Source: Diplosphaera chodatii
Lineage: Eukaryota; Chlorophyta; Trebouxiophyceae; Prasiolales; Stichococcaceae
NCBI GenBank assembly: GCA_032358165.1
Contig: CM063639.1
Coordinates: 1-64,000, forward strand
Length of the DNA: 64,000 bases
Direction: 5' to 3'
How positions within the stretch are numbered: position 1 is the first letter of the stretch; each line of letters opens with the position of its first letter. A model generated the notes under the pieces. That model did not search any database, was not told where the DNA came from, and worked only from the letters and a program-made list of their open reading frames with translations. Shown here one piece after another: positions 21,851 to 37,345 of this stretch. The position numbers and the translations under genes were made by a program.

Positions 21851-22459
21851 TTATACTCTACGAGAATAATATTCTACAATTAATAATTCATTTAAATCTA
21901 AATTTACAGATTGACGACTTACAATATCATTTATTTGTCCTGTTAAATTTTGTTTATCAAAACTTAAATGATTTGGGACATTATGTAAATCAGAATTTTC
22001 AAAAAACATTGTAATTAAATTGCGAGAATTTTTATTTGTAGAAACTGAAATTATATCTTTTATTTCACATTGATAACTCGGAATAGTAAGTTTTTTATTG
22101 TTAACCAAAATATGACCATGGCTTATTAATTGTCGTGATGCGGCTATTGTGTTTGTTATTCCAAATCGAAAAACAATATTATCTAATCGCATTTCTAATA
22201 ATTGAAGTAATACTTCTCCTGTAGCGCCTTTTGTTTTTCTAGCTGCCTGGACATATTTTATGAGTTGTGATTCAGTCAACCCATAATTAAAACGAAGCTT
22301 TTGCTTTTCCTGTAAACGAATAGCATATTGTGAAAATTTTTTTTTATTGCTACTATATTGATTTGATGAATTTTTTTTAGTTGTAGTTTTTTTAGTAAAT
22401 CCGGGTAATTCACCAAGTCTACGTATAATTTTTAATCGAGGACCTCTGTAACGGGACAT
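21851..22459 (-). CDS. rps4: 30S ribosomal protein S4
   Basis: S4 binds 16S rRNA early in small-subunit assembly. The 202-residue length is normal for plastids. The start MSRYRGPRLKIIRRLGELPG is classic. The S4 RNA-binding domain (about 90-150) has LEMRLDNIVFRFGI, ARQLISHGHILVNNKKL and the end LNELLIVEYYSRRV. A divergent Lys/Ser-rich segment (about 25-45) replaces the usual GLTRK region. It stands alone on the minus strand between repeat spacers. Confidence 0.97.
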   Translation of the reverse strand: MSRYRGPRLKIIRRLGELPGFTKKTTTKKNSSNQYSSNKKKFSQYAIRLQEKQKLRFNYGLTESQLIKYVQAARKTKGATGEVLLQLLEMRLDNIVFRFGITNTIAASRQLISHGHILVNNKKLTIPSYQCEIKDIISVSTNKNSRNLITMFFENSDLHNVPNHLSFDKQNLTGQINDIVSRQSVNLDLNELLIVEYYSRRV

Positions 22460-23055
22460 AATAAATAATATTTGACAGTTTATTTTATTAAAAATTACAG
22501 TATTAACAATACTGTATTTAGTAGTATTATAAAAATTGTAGAATAAATATATGTATATTTATTCTTCAGAAGTAATGAAATTTTATTTTTTTTTATAAAA
22601 ATAAAAACTCTAAATTATGTATATATATACCACATTGTATTAAATAAATAAAGTTTAAATATTTCCATTATTAAAATTTTAATTCAAGAATTTAGTAAAC
22701 AATATTAGAAACAATACTATAACATATAATTTTAAGTTTGCGCTTTTGTTGGACTAGCCTATAAAAAAACTTTGCAACAAGTTTGTACTTGTACAAATTT
22801 TTTTATTGACAAGCCTCTAAGAAAACAAGCAAAGCTTGTTTTCCCTTTGCTAATAAAAACGAAGTTTTTATAACAAAGCAAGGGTTCGGAGAACCTTTGA
22901 AAATAAGCTTTGCTTATTTTCTTAGGAGCAAAGCAAGCCTGAAGCTAGCTTTGTTGTATTTTTCACACATTTGTGTGAAAAATATTACAAAGAAAAGTTA
23001 GCTTTGTTAGCAAAGGCAAAATTTTGCAACATAATTTAAACAAAAAAGATATTTT
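22460..23055. repeat. Spacer with repeat cluster
   Basis: AT-rich to about 22740, then stacked modules: AGCCTATAAAAAAACTTTG, AAGCAAAGCTTGTTTTC, AAAACGAAGTTTTTATAAC, GGTTCGGAGAACCTTTG, and the TTTTTCACACA/TGTGTGAAAAA hairpin near 22958-22982. No gene is seen. Confidence 0.7.
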
Positions 23056-24180
23056 TTATATTTTCAATTCCATCCAACCATAACTATGTAGACCGGTTCC
23101 TAATATATTAACACCTAAATAACAAATCCACACTATAAAAAACCCAAAACTGGCAAGTATTGCAGGTTTTTTTCCTTGCCAGCCTTTAGTAATTCGAGCA
23201 TGTAAATAAATAGCAAAAATAAGCCAAGTAATAAAAGCCCAAGTTTCTTTAGGATCCCAACTCCAATATGATCCCCAAGCTTCATTGGCCCATACAGCTC
23301 CAGATAAAATACCAATTGTTAACAATGGAAAACCTATTCCTAAAATACGATAACTTAAATTATCTAAGGTTTGCGCAATCTTATTTGTTGAAAAGTTTTG
23401 CTTGGTAAGTAATTCTGAACAAGGTTCTGCTAAAACACTGCTTTTTTTCTTTTGGTTAGTTGAATCATGCCATGTAATAATTAAAAAGCTAATTGCTAAT
23501 AAGGATCCACATAATAATGCTGTATAACTTAACATCATAACCGTAACGTGCATCATCAACCAATTTGATTGCAATGCTGGAACTAAAGCTTGCGCTTTCT
23601 GCATATTTTTAGGTAAGCTAAAAGCAGCAAAACTATTTGTAAATAAAGCAATTGGTGAAATTACAGTTCCAATTATTAAGTTTATATCTAAATCTTTGCG
23701 ATAAGTTTTAAATTGTGTCGACTTTAAAGAAAGCTCTGTTTTCTTTATTTGATAAGAGTTTTTTGATAAAGGAACTAGGTGCAAATTTGCTTCGTTATTA
23801 AGTTGTGAGTTGCTTATAGTAAATTCGGAATTTGAAAAAAAATTCCAATTTATTGGTAATTCATCTTCTATAAACTTTAAAATATTAAAATCAAAATGAA
23901 ACAATGAAGCTGAAAAAAAAAGTTCAATTAAAGTAAAACTCCAAGATAAAAATAACAATGATTCATATAAATTACTTAAAGGAAAATGGCCGTAATTTAT
24001 CCATCGTATAATTAATAAACTTAATAATGATAAATTCGCACATGATGTAGTTAAAAAAATTATTAAATTAAATTTTGGTGTTAATGAAAATATAGTTTCT
24101 ACCCAATATAGAATCATAATCAAAAACAAAATTACGAAAGATATATTTGCTAAAAAAATTTCAAAATTTATATTTGTCAT
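23056..24180 (-). CDS. ccsA: Cytochrome c biogenesis protein (haem attachment)
   Basis: CcsA (Ycf5) moves haem across the thylakoid membrane and, with Ccs1, attaches it to c-type cytochromes such as the petA product. The WWD haem motif WGSYWSWDPKETWAFITW is present near the C-terminus, among many hydrophobic helices, and the end SYGWMELKI is typical. I choose the ATG at 24180 (MTNINFEIFLANISF), which matches the family start; the frame is open to 24219 (MSHFYIHLLF), giving 13 extra residues. A variable hydrophilic insertion lies between the early helices and the core (about 120-175), common in green algae. Length from 24180 is 374 residues. Confidence 0.95.
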   Translation of the reverse strand: MTNINFEIFLANISFVILFLIMILYWVETIFSLTPKFNLIIFLTTSCANLSLLSLLIIRWINYGHFPLSNLYESLLFLSWSFTLIELFFSASLFHFDFNILKFIEDELPINWNFFSNSEFTISNSQLNNEANLHLVPLSKNSYQIKKTELSLKSTQFKTYRKDLDINLIIGTVISPIALFTNSFAAFSLPKNMQKAQALVPALQSNWLMMHVTVMMLSYTALLCGSLLAISFLIITWHDSTNQKKKSSVLAEPCSELLTKQNFSTNKIAQTLDNLSYRILGIGFPLLTIGILSGAVWANEAWGSYWSWDPKETWAFITWLIFAIYLHARITKGWQGKKPAILASFGFFIVWICYLGVNILGTGLHSYGWMELKI

Positions 24181-24219
24181 ATTTTGTATAAATAGTAAAT
24201 GTATATAAAAATGAGACAT

Positions 24220-29442
<5,223 letters not shown>

Positions 29443-30327
29443 TTTTATACCCAGAAAATTTTAAACTCAATAAATTATTTTAAGAGAATATTCAAATAAA
29501 TTATCTCGTTGTATTTAATGAAATTTTGTTTACTTAATTTTACAATTTTTTAAAATTAAGCTTCAAATAAAATATATTGTAAATATTGCACAATTTTGTC
29601 TTTTGCTTTGTTATAAAAACTTTGTTTTTATTAGCAAAGGGAAATATAAATATTTGTTGAAATATAAATAAACAATACACAAAAACTTCATTGACACAAT
29701 TTGCCTTTGCTAGCAAAAGCTAGTTTCAGGCTTGCTTTGCTAGTAGAAGTACTAGCCTCTAAAAAAAACTTTGTTTTTTTATTGACAAGCCTGCCTTTGT
29801 AAGATAAAACTTTAGTTTATCTTACCGCAGGCTTGCTTTGCTAGAAATAATACACAATAAAATGGTGCCTTTGTTCCACAAAACTTCGTTTTGTTTTACT
29901 TCCCTTTGCTAATAAAAACTTCCAAACATACAACTTTGTTGTATGTCAGGTTTTCTTCGAAAACGTTTTTATAACAAAGCAAGGGTTTGGAGAATCTTCG
30001 CTTGCTTTGTTATAAAAACTTCATTTTTATTAGCAAACGGAAAACAAGCTTTGCTTGTTTTCTTAGGGGCTTGCTTTGCTAGTACACGTGCAAACTTGTC
30101 CCGTTGCTTTGCTTATTTTCTTAGGAACTTGTATAACGTATTAATGATATTGAACTTATTTATAATAATTTATTTATTATAAATGGCATTCCATTAAAAA
30201 TGAAAATTTGTTAAAATATAAATATAAAATACATAAGACTTTTTTTATATTTACTTTCTTTCTTTTTTTCTTTAAGATACTATAAAAATGAGAAGAAAAT
30301 TTAATTTATTACATGTAATTATTAATT
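29443..30327. repeat. Repeat-filled spacer before petA
   Basis: AT-rich to 29590, then dense modules to about 30130 (AAAGCTAGTTTCAGGCTTGC, AACATACAACTTTGTTGTAT, AAACAAGCTTTGCTTGTTTT). The 79-codon frame at 29943-30182 is a translation of these. No gene is seen. Confidence 0.7.
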
Positions 30328-31371
30328 ATGACGCAAGTTTTTTTATATTCAAAAACGTATAATAAAAGTAGTTCAAATCCAATATATAAAATATTAAATA
30401 ATATTATTACTAGCAAAGCAAGCCTGCAGCTAGCTTTGCTAGCAAAGGCTAGTTTACTATTTATTTTTATTTTTTCATTTTTCAATTTTTTCTATCTTTC
30501 TAATGCACAAGCTTATCCCATTTATGCTCAGCAAAATTATCAAAATCCACGTGAAGCAAATGGTCGTATTGTTTGTGCTAATTGCCATTTAGCACAAAAA
30601 CCTGTAGAAATTGAAGTTCCGCAAGCTGTTTTACCAAACACTGTATTTGAAGCAGTAGTTAAAATACCATATGACCAACAAATTAAACAAGTTTTAGGGA
30701 ATGGAAAAAAAGGCCCTTTAAATGTTGGCGCAGTTCTTATTCTTCCTCAAGGTTTTGAATTAGCTGGAAAAGATCGAATTCCAGAAGAAATCAAATCTAA
30801 AATTGGTAAATTATCATTTCAACCTTATAATGAGGAAAAAAAAAATATTTTAGTTGTTGGACCTGTACCAGGAAAAAAATATAGTGAAATAGTATTTCCA
30901 ATTCTTTCTCCAGACCCTAGTAAAAGTAAATCAATTTCTTATTTAAAATATCCAATTTATGTGGGTGCAAATAGAGGACGCGGGCAAGTGTATCCAGATG
31001 GTTCTAAAAGTAATAATACTGTTTCGAATGCATCGGCAACTGGAAAAATTATTGAAATCCAGCCAAATCAAGAAAAAGGTGGATTTGCTATTACTATAGA
31101 GAAATCTTCAGGTGAGCAAGTAGTAGATCAAGTTTTAGCGGGGCCAGAATTGCTTGTTAAACAAGGGCAAACAGTTCAAGCTGATCAACCTTTAACTAAT
31201 AATCCAAATGTGGGTGGCTTTGGTCAAATGGATACAGAAATTGTGCTACAAAATCCTGCACGCGTACAAGGGTTAATTGTGTTTTTTGGATTTGTTATAA
31301 TTGCGCAAATTTTCTTAGTTCTTAAAAAGAAACAATTTGAAAAAGTACAATTAGCTGAAATGAATTTTTAA
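30328..31371 (+). CDS. petA: Cytochrome f
   Basis: Cytochrome f is the c-type subunit of the b6f complex, passing electrons to plastocyanin or cytochrome c6. The mature protein starts at Tyr63 (YPIYAQQNY) after the cleavage site NAQA. Haem attachment is CANCH, and the C-terminal anchor ([20 protein letters not shown]) ends [15 protein letters not shown]. The mature part is about 285 residues, normal. The signal peptide is about 62 residues, roughly twice the usual. Part of it (about residues 28-45, [15 protein letters not shown]) is encoded by a dispersed repeat at 30410-30462, which supplies hydrophobic residues of the export signal. An in-frame Met closer to the cleavage site is absent, so this start is kept. 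Confidence 0.97.
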   Translation: MTQVFLYSKTYNKSSSNPIYKILNNIITSKASLQLALLAKASLLFIFIFSFFNFFYLSNAQAYPIYAQQNYQNPREANGRIVCANCHLAQKPVEIEVPQAVLPNTVFEAVVKIPYDQQIKQVLGNGKKGPLNVGAVLILPQGFELAGKDRIPEEIKSKIGKLSFQPYNEEKKNILVVGPVPGKKYSEIVFPILSPDPSKSKSISYLKYPIYVGANRGRGQVYPDGSKSNNTVSNASATGKIIEIQPNQEKGGFAITIEKSSGEQVVDQVLAGPELLVKQGQTVQADQPLTNNPNVGGFGQMDTEIVLQNPARVQGLIVFFGFVIIAQIFLVLKKKQFEKVQLAEMNF

Positions 31372-31437
31372 AATTTTTCTAATATTCTTCAATTGTCAAT
31401 TAATTTGTACAAATACAAACTTGTTGGTAACTGAATT

Positions 31438-31486
31438 AAAAAATAGAATAATGTGTTTTATACAAACACATTATTCTATTTTTTTT
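31438..31486. terminator. Terminator hairpin after petA
   Basis: AAAAAATAGAATAATGTGTTT, given here as a 21-bp stem in words: the left arm 31438-31458 pairs with 31464-31484 around TATAC, followed by T residues. It lies 67 bases after the petA stop. Confidence 0.75.
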
Positions 31487-31802
31487 GTTTAATAAATTGT
31501 CAATAATTTCTTGGTTTTTTAATTAAAAAAACCAAATTTGTAGCACAGCAACTAATAAGTAAGTTGTAAATAAAATCAAACTTTGTTTGATTTTGTCAAC
31601 AACTTACTTCGTTAGCCTTTGTTGGATTAGCAAGCTTGTCAATAAAAAAATTTGTTAAAGTACAAACTTTTTTATAAGCTAGTGAATATAGCTTTACTTT
31701 ATTTAATTTTAAACAGTAAATAACGCTTTTTGTTATTTACTACCAAAAAAGAATTATTTTTAATTTGATAAATATTACTTGTTATTAAAATATTAATTTT
31801 TT

Positions 31803-31898
31803 ATGTTAACAATTGTTAGTTACATAGGTTTATTTGTTGTAGTATTAATGTTTACATTATTTATTTATACGAGTTTATTAAAAATTAAATTAATTTAA
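31803..31898 (+). CDS. petL: Cytochrome b6f subunit PetL
   Basis: A 31-residue single-helix protein (MLTIVSYIGLFVVVLMFTLF, then IYTSLLKIKLI), matching PetL in length and pattern. PetL stabilises the b6f complex. It is on the same strand as petA and petG, about 430 bases after petA and 156 before petG. It is too short for a routine open-frame search. Confidence 0.9.
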   Translation: MLTIVSYIGLFVVVLMFTLFIYTSLLKIKLI

Positions 31899-32054
31899 TT
31901 TTTAATAAATTTGCTTTTACTAGCGAATCTAGCTTCAGGCTAGCTTTGCTAGTACAAGTACAAATTTATTTGAAGATTTTTTAAGTTTTATTTTACTTTT
32001 AATTAATTTGTACTTGTAGAAATTGAACATTTAAAAAGAAAAACTAAAGTTTTT

Positions 32055-32168
32055 ATGGTTGAGCCTCTTTTATCTGGAATTGTATTAGGATTAGTTCCTG
32101 TAACATTAGCAGGATTATTTGTAACAGCATATTTGCAATACCTTCGTGGAGATCAATTAAATTTATAA
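32055..32168 (+). CDS. petG: Cytochrome b6f subunit PetG
   Basis: A 37-residue membrane protein ([20 protein letters not shown], then [17 protein letters not shown]), nearly invariant in plastids and needed for b6f assembly. The stop at 32166-32168 lies one base from the end of a decayed minus-strand E-family gene, so the two converge with no spacer. Confidence 0.97.
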   Translation: MVEPLLSGIVLGLVPVTLAGLFVTAYLQYLRGDQLNL

Positions 32169-32169
32169 A

Positions 32170-33533
32170 TTAATTGAATAACTCGTTCAACAAGTTTGTA
32201 CGTGTACAAACTTGTTGTAAAACGCTAAAAAAACAATATACGTAGACTATATATTTAAACAACTCTCCCGCTGATCTGGGTACAGGAAGATTTCGGAAAA
32301 ACATTTTTATTTTTCTTTCTGTTTCAACGTTTTTTTTTAGTCTTTTTAAAAACAAATACTGATTTTCAGTAATTTCATATATTTTTTCTAGAGAAAAGCT
32401 AGGAAACAGTGTATGAAAAAATTTTACTAATTCAATAAAATCCTGATTTTCTAAATTTCCATATTCTTTTTTCATTCCGATACCATCTATTGTCTCTAGC
32501 TGAAAAAAATCAATTATAAACATTTTTTGTATTTCTTGAATATTTTTTTCAAAATTCCCAGAATCAAGATAAATAGATGGAAACAACTCTGATTTTTTTA
32601 AAAAAGATTTATTGATATCAAGCATATTTATTATTTGCCAAAAAAGATTTTTATTTCCACTCCATGTAACTACATTTGTTATTAAATAATCTGGAAAAAT
32701 GATACTTAAACTAAAAACTTTAAAAATATGAAATAAAGCAGTTTTATTAATCTGTTTTCCATTTAGATTTTTAGTAGATAATTTTTTTTCATCAATTTCT
32801 TTAAATTTCCTTTGAAAAGCTTCGATAAATTCAAGCTTGTATACTGAAATAAGATTTATTTCAGTAAAGACTTCTAGTAAAAGTTCATGTGGTTGAAAAT
32901 ATACTAAATAATCAAAAATACTATAAAAAAATCGTTCTAAATCAAAAAGCAGTGATTTTTTTGCATTTGTTCAGGAAATTCTGCTTTTTGCCAAAAAATA
33001 GTTTTTGGTAAGTTTTCTGTATTTTCTATAAAAATGTTTTCAAGACAATAGCAAATTGCTGAAATAATGATTTCAGAATAAGTCCAATTTACAATTTTAA
33101 GGGAATTAAAATACTCTTGTCGGTTTTTTTTTGAATTAGCGAAAATTGAATTAGAAATTTTAGATTCTAAAAAAAAGCTTTCGTCATAATCAACATTTAT
33201 TTTGCTTAAACTTGCATGTGTTTTATGAAGTGATAACTCGCGGTCAAATGGATGATGTAATAGTAAATCATATAAATTTTTATGATATTTTGCTTTTTCA
33301 AGAATTAATTCAGCATTACTTAATGAATAGGGCCAAGCATATTTTCCTGAACCAAAAAACTGATTTTTAGAAAACGAAACTTCCACATTTTGATTATTTG
33401 TAAAATAGTCATTTAATTCTTTAATTTGAAAATATAAATTTTTCCAATTACTTAAAATTTTTTTCCATAACTCAACCCAACGAACAAATTTACCAAAATC
33501 ACCAGAATTAAAATCAGGATCATATTGAAACAT
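32170..33533 (-). pseudogene. E-family orphan, one frameshift
   Basis: Frame 1 (33533-32937) starts MFQYDPDFNSGD and carries KYAWPYSLSNAELI and LKIVNWTYSEIIISAICYCL, the E-family N-terminal blocks. It runs out shortly after a 7-T run (32956-32962). One base more in that run would lead into SLLFDLERFFYSIFDYLV and a frame open without stops to 32170, through MLDINKSFLKK. The joined product would be about 455 residues, and its later part aligns with the fragment at 1-434 (FHTLFPS against FKKLFPS). So this is one gene with a single shift, either decayed, rescued by slippage, or misread. No membrane segment is obvious except a hydrophobic stretch near the end (YIVYVYCFFSVL). Confidence 0.6.
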
Positions 33534-33830
33534 AATATTTTTTTTCTCCTTAATATAATTGTTAAATAGTTTTTTTTAGAGGCTTGTTTTCAAAGGTAAA
33601 CTTATGCGGAGTTTTGTAAATACGCCTTATTTACGGTATATAAAATAAATATTTTTTATAAAAATATATCTTTATATAAATTTAATTGGTATGTATTGTT
33701 TACTAAGTAAATTAGTAAATTAAATATAATTATATTCAATTTTTTCTACAAATGCAAGTAAATTTATTTTAAATAATTAGTGTAAAATCTATTAATCCTT
33801 AGCGTTATGTTGTTGATTTTTAATCATAGT
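33534..33830. other. AT-rich spacer
   Basis: A fragment of the AGGCTTGTTTTC repeat is at about 33580. The rest is AT-rich with no gene seen. Confidence 0.4.
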
Positions 33831-34029
33831 TTATAATAATAAACCAATAGAGTGTAATCTATTTGTTAAAGGCGAAATTTGTGCTAATACCCACTCTTGA
33901 GATTTAAGTTTTTTTTTAGTAGTAGAATAAAAACTATAATAAGTTTTATGAACATAAATTCCACCAGCAATCAATGCCAAAATATAAATTTTTTTTCATT
34001 AAATAATTTGTTGTCAGTTTTCCTTTCAT
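33831..34029 (-). pseudogene. Small membrane-protein frame with a shift
   Basis: From ATG 34029 (MKGKLTTNYLMKK) the frame is lost at an 8-T run (33989-33996). With one base fewer it reads IYILALIAGGIYVHKTYYSF and on to QISPLTNRLHSIGLLL, stopping at 33831-33833. The span is 199 bases, one more than a multiple of three. This gives a roughly 65-residue protein with one membrane helix. It lies just downstream of the decayed E copy at 34090-34688 on the same strand and may be part of it or a separate small gene. No known function. Confidence 0.4.
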
Positions 34030-34089
34030 GATAATAATTAACGAGTTTTTTCTACATGTTTTTGGGAATTAGTCGTATGTCAAATTTGA

Positions 34090-34688
34090 CTAGGTGAAAG
34101 TATAATATAAAGCCTTAAACTTATATGGTGAAAACAAAGAAATTCCAAGACCTACTATACCTAATACCAAAATTCCAAACAATGAACCACCAAGTAGGCA
34201 TAAGATTTTTTTTCTTAAAGCGATGTTTTTTATTTGATTGATGTCTAGGTGATGACGGTGGTGTCAACAAGATTGAAAGATTAGAAATTTTATCCATAAT
34301 TGTGATATCTCCAATTTTTTTCAATTAATTGATCGATACTTTCTTCAGAAATAATATTATGAATTAGTACTGTTGTTTTAAAGTCAAAAATACATTGTAC
34401 TTTATTTAGTTGGTTTAAAGTTAATTTTGGAACTAACAAATTTACTCTATAAATTTTTAATGCTAAAAACATAGGAATATAAATTTTTGTTTGTATGCAA
34501 TCTTTGTAACAAATAGAACGAAATTTAGGTGAGAAATAAAATGAAAATATATTTATAAAACGAAACACATTATGAGTTTTTTCAGTTGTCAAAAATGCAT
34601 TTGTATCCTCAAAACTCAAAACTAAAATTATTTTGAAATCATTGAAATTGTCAAAAAAACCTTGTAAACACTCTATGCTATTTATCAT
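34090..34688 (-). pseudogene. E-family orphan fragment plus membrane segment
   Basis: The frame 34688-34290 carries INIFSFYFSPKFRSICYKDC then YIPMFLALKIYRVNLL, which aligns residue for residue in spacing with SLFDFHFTDSFIDKCITDC and GPFILALYVLRAQMNLL of the 894-residue E protein. It ends at TAA 34290-34292, overlapping the ATG (34296) of a short frame MDKISNLSILLTPPSSPR. That frame is shifted at an 8-T run (34206-34213); with one base fewer it continues ILCLLGGSLFGILVLGIVGL and stops at 34090. So the copy keeps the middle and membrane parts of an E protein but lacks the N-terminal blocks and the long C-terminus. Confidence 0.5.
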
Positions 34689-34792
34689 AAAAAAATAAAA
34701 TAAACCTAATTATTAAAAAATGATTTGTAATAAAAATAAAATTATAGTAATTTTTTAATAAAATGTATAAATTTAATAAAAAAAAAGTTTTT

Positions 34793-35641
34793 ATGGAAAA
34801 ATCGCAAAGTGACAAAAGACAAAAACGATTTGACGATAGTGCTCAAGAAAATATGGAAGTGCAATATCAAAAAAAAAAATTGCGAAATAACTTATTGGAT
34901 GCTATGTTTGATAGTGGAATTGTTAAATATGCAGCTTTACTTAAAGATGAGTCTGAAAAAAATTTATTTTGTGGACAAGTTGGTGAAGTTCAAGATGTAA
35001 CAATCGCTAACAATCCAGAAAAAAACTGTTGTTTTTTAACATTTATCGATTTTGATAACAACGGACATGACATTACTAACTGCGTAGTGAAAAAAGAAAA
35101 TCTTTTGCCATTATTTTCTTCTGATCCTGCCCAAAATGGGCAAATTTCAATCAAATTAAAGGACCAATTGGGAGAAAACATTTGGACTATGAAAAAAATA
35201 CGAGATGAGTGGGACAAATGTGAGGTTCATGATATTTCAAAAGAGAAACTTAAAAACCATACCAGATCTGACACTCGATTTGAAATTGGCCAACTTGTAA
35301 CTGTTGAAATTGATTTTGAGCAAAAAATGTCTAATAATGAAGTTTTTATTATACAAGCTGGTCAAACTGGCATAATTTCTGCCAATACCCTAAATGATGA
35401 AAATGCTGTTGAAGTTAGATTTTGGTCAATGCCTTTTGGATCATTAGCCAGTGAAAGAAAAGAACTTGTTTCCAAGTCTGTACCCCAAAACCTAGTCAAC
35501 GTTGCTAGCAGTTCGAATACAGACAGCTTGGAAGACAGTTTGGATATAGACAGCCTTGTTGATAGTACTTGGACAAAAACAATTCATATTCATAAAGATC
35601 ATGTTTTCTCTTTGTATTGTGAAACTCTATATGCTATATGA
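34793..35641 (+). CDS. A-family orphan: two tandem SH3/KOW-like domains
   Basis: A 282-residue protein when started at ATG 34793 (MEKSQSDKRQKRFDDSAQEN), the start that matches its neighbour at 36430 (MEESQPDKKRK); the frame is open back to 34763. Repeat 1 has KYAALL, LFCGQVGEVQDV, LTFIDFDNNG and KKENLLPLFSSDP; the linker is KIRDEWDKCEVHDIS; repeat 2 has TRFEIGQLVTVEIDFEQK, FIIQAGQTGII and VEVRFWSMPFGSLA; the tail is VFSLYCETL. A short SLEDSLDIDSLVDS repeat precedes the tail. It converges on a B remnant across the palindrome 35666-35724. This unit and 36430-37941 look like a recent duplication. Confidence 0.65.
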   Translation: MEKSQSDKRQKRFDDSAQENMEVQYQKKKLRNNLLDAMFDSGIVKYAALLKDESEKNLFCGQVGEVQDVTIANNPEKNCCFLTFIDFDNNGHDITNCVVKKENLLPLFSSDPAQNGQISIKLKDQLGENIWTMKKIRDEWDKCEVHDISKEKLKNHTRSDTRFEIGQLVTVEIDFEQKMSNNEVFIIQAGQTGIISANTLNDENAVEVRFWSMPFGSLASERKELVSKSVPQNLVNVASSSNTDSLEDSLDIDSLVDSTWTKTIHIHKDHVFSLYCETLYAI

Positions 35642-35665
35642 AATTAATTGATATCATTGCTAGCA

Positions 35666-35724
35666 TTGCTGTATTTTTGTTTTGTAATATTTAATAAATA
35701 TTACAAAACAAAAATACAGCAATA
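35666..35724. terminator. Palindrome between convergent A gene and B remnant
   Basis: A perfect 59-base inverted repeat; the arms read ATTGCTGTATTTTTGTTTTG and on to AATATTTA, and its complement. It is the best-preserved form of the A/B junction palindrome and shares the flank TTGATATCATTGCTA with the copy at 37346. Confidence 0.8.
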
Positions 35725-35801
35725 TTTCTAGACTAAATCTAAATAAATATTCTTACGTTTTAAGTTATTTAAAAAAATATATCATATTATAATATTTAAC
35801 T

Positions 35802-35935
35802 TTATTCAACTATTACAACGCCCTCATTAAAAATATTTGCAATAATAGATTTTGTGTCTAATTTTTGAAAACGAGACGGCACCTCAATGGTAAAATTTAC
35901 CAAAGCTTTGTCCCACCCTTTTAATTTTTTTTTCT
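35802..35935 (-). pseudogene. B-family remnant
   Basis: Only the C-terminal part of a B protein is left: LKGWDKALVNFTIEVPSRFQ then KLDTKSIIANIFNEGVVIVE, matching LKGWDEALVDFSIKVP and KLDTKSFVKNIFNEGLVLF at 37492-37941. The front, including the PGEVGKI core, is gone, and upstream codons are unrelated. Position and orientation relative to A are kept. Confidence 0.7.
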
Positions 35936-35953
35936 TGTGCCGTATATTGCTGT

Positions 35954-36367
35954 ATGGAACAATTAAAATTAAAAAAAATACCAACTATACATTTATATTT
36001 TTCAATCTATGACTTTTTATTAAATAATTCTTTTTCCTTACAATTCTATTTTTTTTTTAAACAAAACCATGTGCTTCTACAACATAGAAAAGAAGCTAGT
36101 ATTGCAGTCATGACGTATTTAACCCAAAAATGTTGTACTATTCAGTACAATAAAAAAAGAAGTATTACATTTTTAGAAAATTTTGTATTAATTTGGGATT
36201 TACTTGAATATGATGTGTCTGATTATATATTGCTTAAAAAACAATTTACGAATGAAATAGAATTAAATAAAGTAGAATTAAATACTACAAAAGTAAATAC
36301 AAATTTAACTATATATTTCGATATCTATTCGATTACAGAATATATTTCAAACAAAACATATAAATAA
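35954..36367 (+). CDS. Hypothetical protein, possible E-family relative
   Basis: A 137-residue frame rich in Phe, Tyr and Leu. EASIAVMTYLTQKCC followed later by ENFVLIWDLLEYDVSDYILL is reminiscent of the E-family helical region, but the match is weak. It starts within the truncated end of the B remnant (opposite strand), 62 bases before the next A gene, and may be debris from the rearrangement that removed the B front. Confidence 0.3.
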   Translation: MEQLKLKKIPTIHLYFSIYDFLLNNSFSLQFYFFFKQNHVLLQHRKEASIAVMTYLTQKCCTIQYNKKRSITFLENFVLIWDLLEYDVSDYILLKKQFTNEIELNKVELNTTKVNTNLTIYFDIYSITEYISNKTYK

Positions 36368-36429
36368 AGCACAATAAGTTAAATTTATATGAAAATTATA
36401 AATTTAATAAAAAACATTAAAAAATTTTT

Positions 36430-37326
36430 ATGGAAGAATCGCAACCTGATAAAAAAAGAAAAGAAGTAGAGGGTCCTGCTCAATTCGAGGATAGTGCTCA
36501 ACAAGATTTGAGATATGAAGTACAACTAGAAGTGTATCGAAATGCATTATTTGACTCTATTTTTAATAGCGGAATTTCTTACTATGCAGCTTTACTTACG
36601 GATCAGCTTGAGAGAAATCTATTTTGCGGGCAGATTGGCGAGATTCAACATGTAATACTTGACAAAAATACAGAAAAAAACTCTTTTTTCCTAAAATTTA
36701 TCGATTTTGATAACGATCAAGATGAAATTACTAACTTCGTAGTGAAAAAAGAAAATCTTTTACCATTATTTTCGTTTGATCCTACGCGAGATGATCAAAT
36801 TAGAATCACAGTTAAAGGACAAATGCAAGACGAAATCTTGACTATAAAGGAAATACGAGATAGATGGGAAAAAAACCAGTTCAATAAGATTTCAACCGAT
36901 ATCCTTGAACCACATAGCAAATCTGAAGCTCGATTTGAAATTGGTCAACTTGCAACTGTTCAAGTTAATGTTGAACAAAAACTGTCTAATTCTAATAATG
37001 AAAAATTTATTATACAAGCTGGGCAAACTGGCATAATTTCTAAGATTAGTAATATTGACATTGATTATGTTGAGGTTACTTTTTGGTCAATGCCTTTTGG
37101 AACACTAGCGCTTGAAAGACAGCAACTTGTTACCGAAAACCAAAACTTAGGCAGCCTTGCTGACAGTTTTGATCCAGAAAACCTTGCTGACAGTTCTGAT
37201 TCAGAAAGCCTTGCTGACAGTTTTGATATAGAAAGCCTTGCTGACAGTCCTTGGAAAAAAACAATTTGTATTCATAAAGATTATGTTTTCCCTTTGTATT
37301 GTGAAGCTCTAGATTACACTAATTGA
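36430..37326 (+). CDS. A-family orphan with 9-residue repeat expansion
   Basis: A 298-residue intact protein. Repeat 1: YYAALL, LFCGQIGEIQHV, LKFIDFDNDQ, KKENLLPLFSFDP. Linker: EIRDRWEKNQ. Repeat 2: ARFEIGQLATVQVNVEQK, FIIQAGQTGIIS, VEVTFWSMPFGTLALERQ. Before the tail, four copies of an LADSFDxE-type unit (about 237-273; 27-base unit at roughly 37153-37250) lengthen the protein. The tail is VFPLYCEALDY. It starts in the same TTTTTATGGA context as the other A genes, followed convergently by B at 37492-37941 over a palindrome. The function is unknown. Confidence 0.65.
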   Translation: MEESQPDKKRKEVEGPAQFEDSAQQDLRYEVQLEVYRNALFDSIFNSGISYYAALLTDQLERNLFCGQIGEIQHVILDKNTEKNSFFLKFIDFDNDQDEITNFVVKKENLLPLFSFDPTRDDQIRITVKGQMQDEILTIKEIRDRWEKNQFNKISTDILEPHSKSEARFEIGQLATVQVNVEQKLSNSNNEKFIIQAGQTGIISKISNIDIDYVEVTFWSMPFGTLALERQQLVTENQNLGSLADSFDPENLADSSDSESLADSFDIESLADSPWKKTICIHKDYVFPLYCEALDYTN

Positions 37327-37345
37327 TATCATTGCTATTATTGCC

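Noticed and set aside
35802..35984. 60-codon minus frame as a complete small gene
   Set aside because: Only the part up to about 35935 matches the B family; the first codons are unrelated, so it is a truncated remnant.
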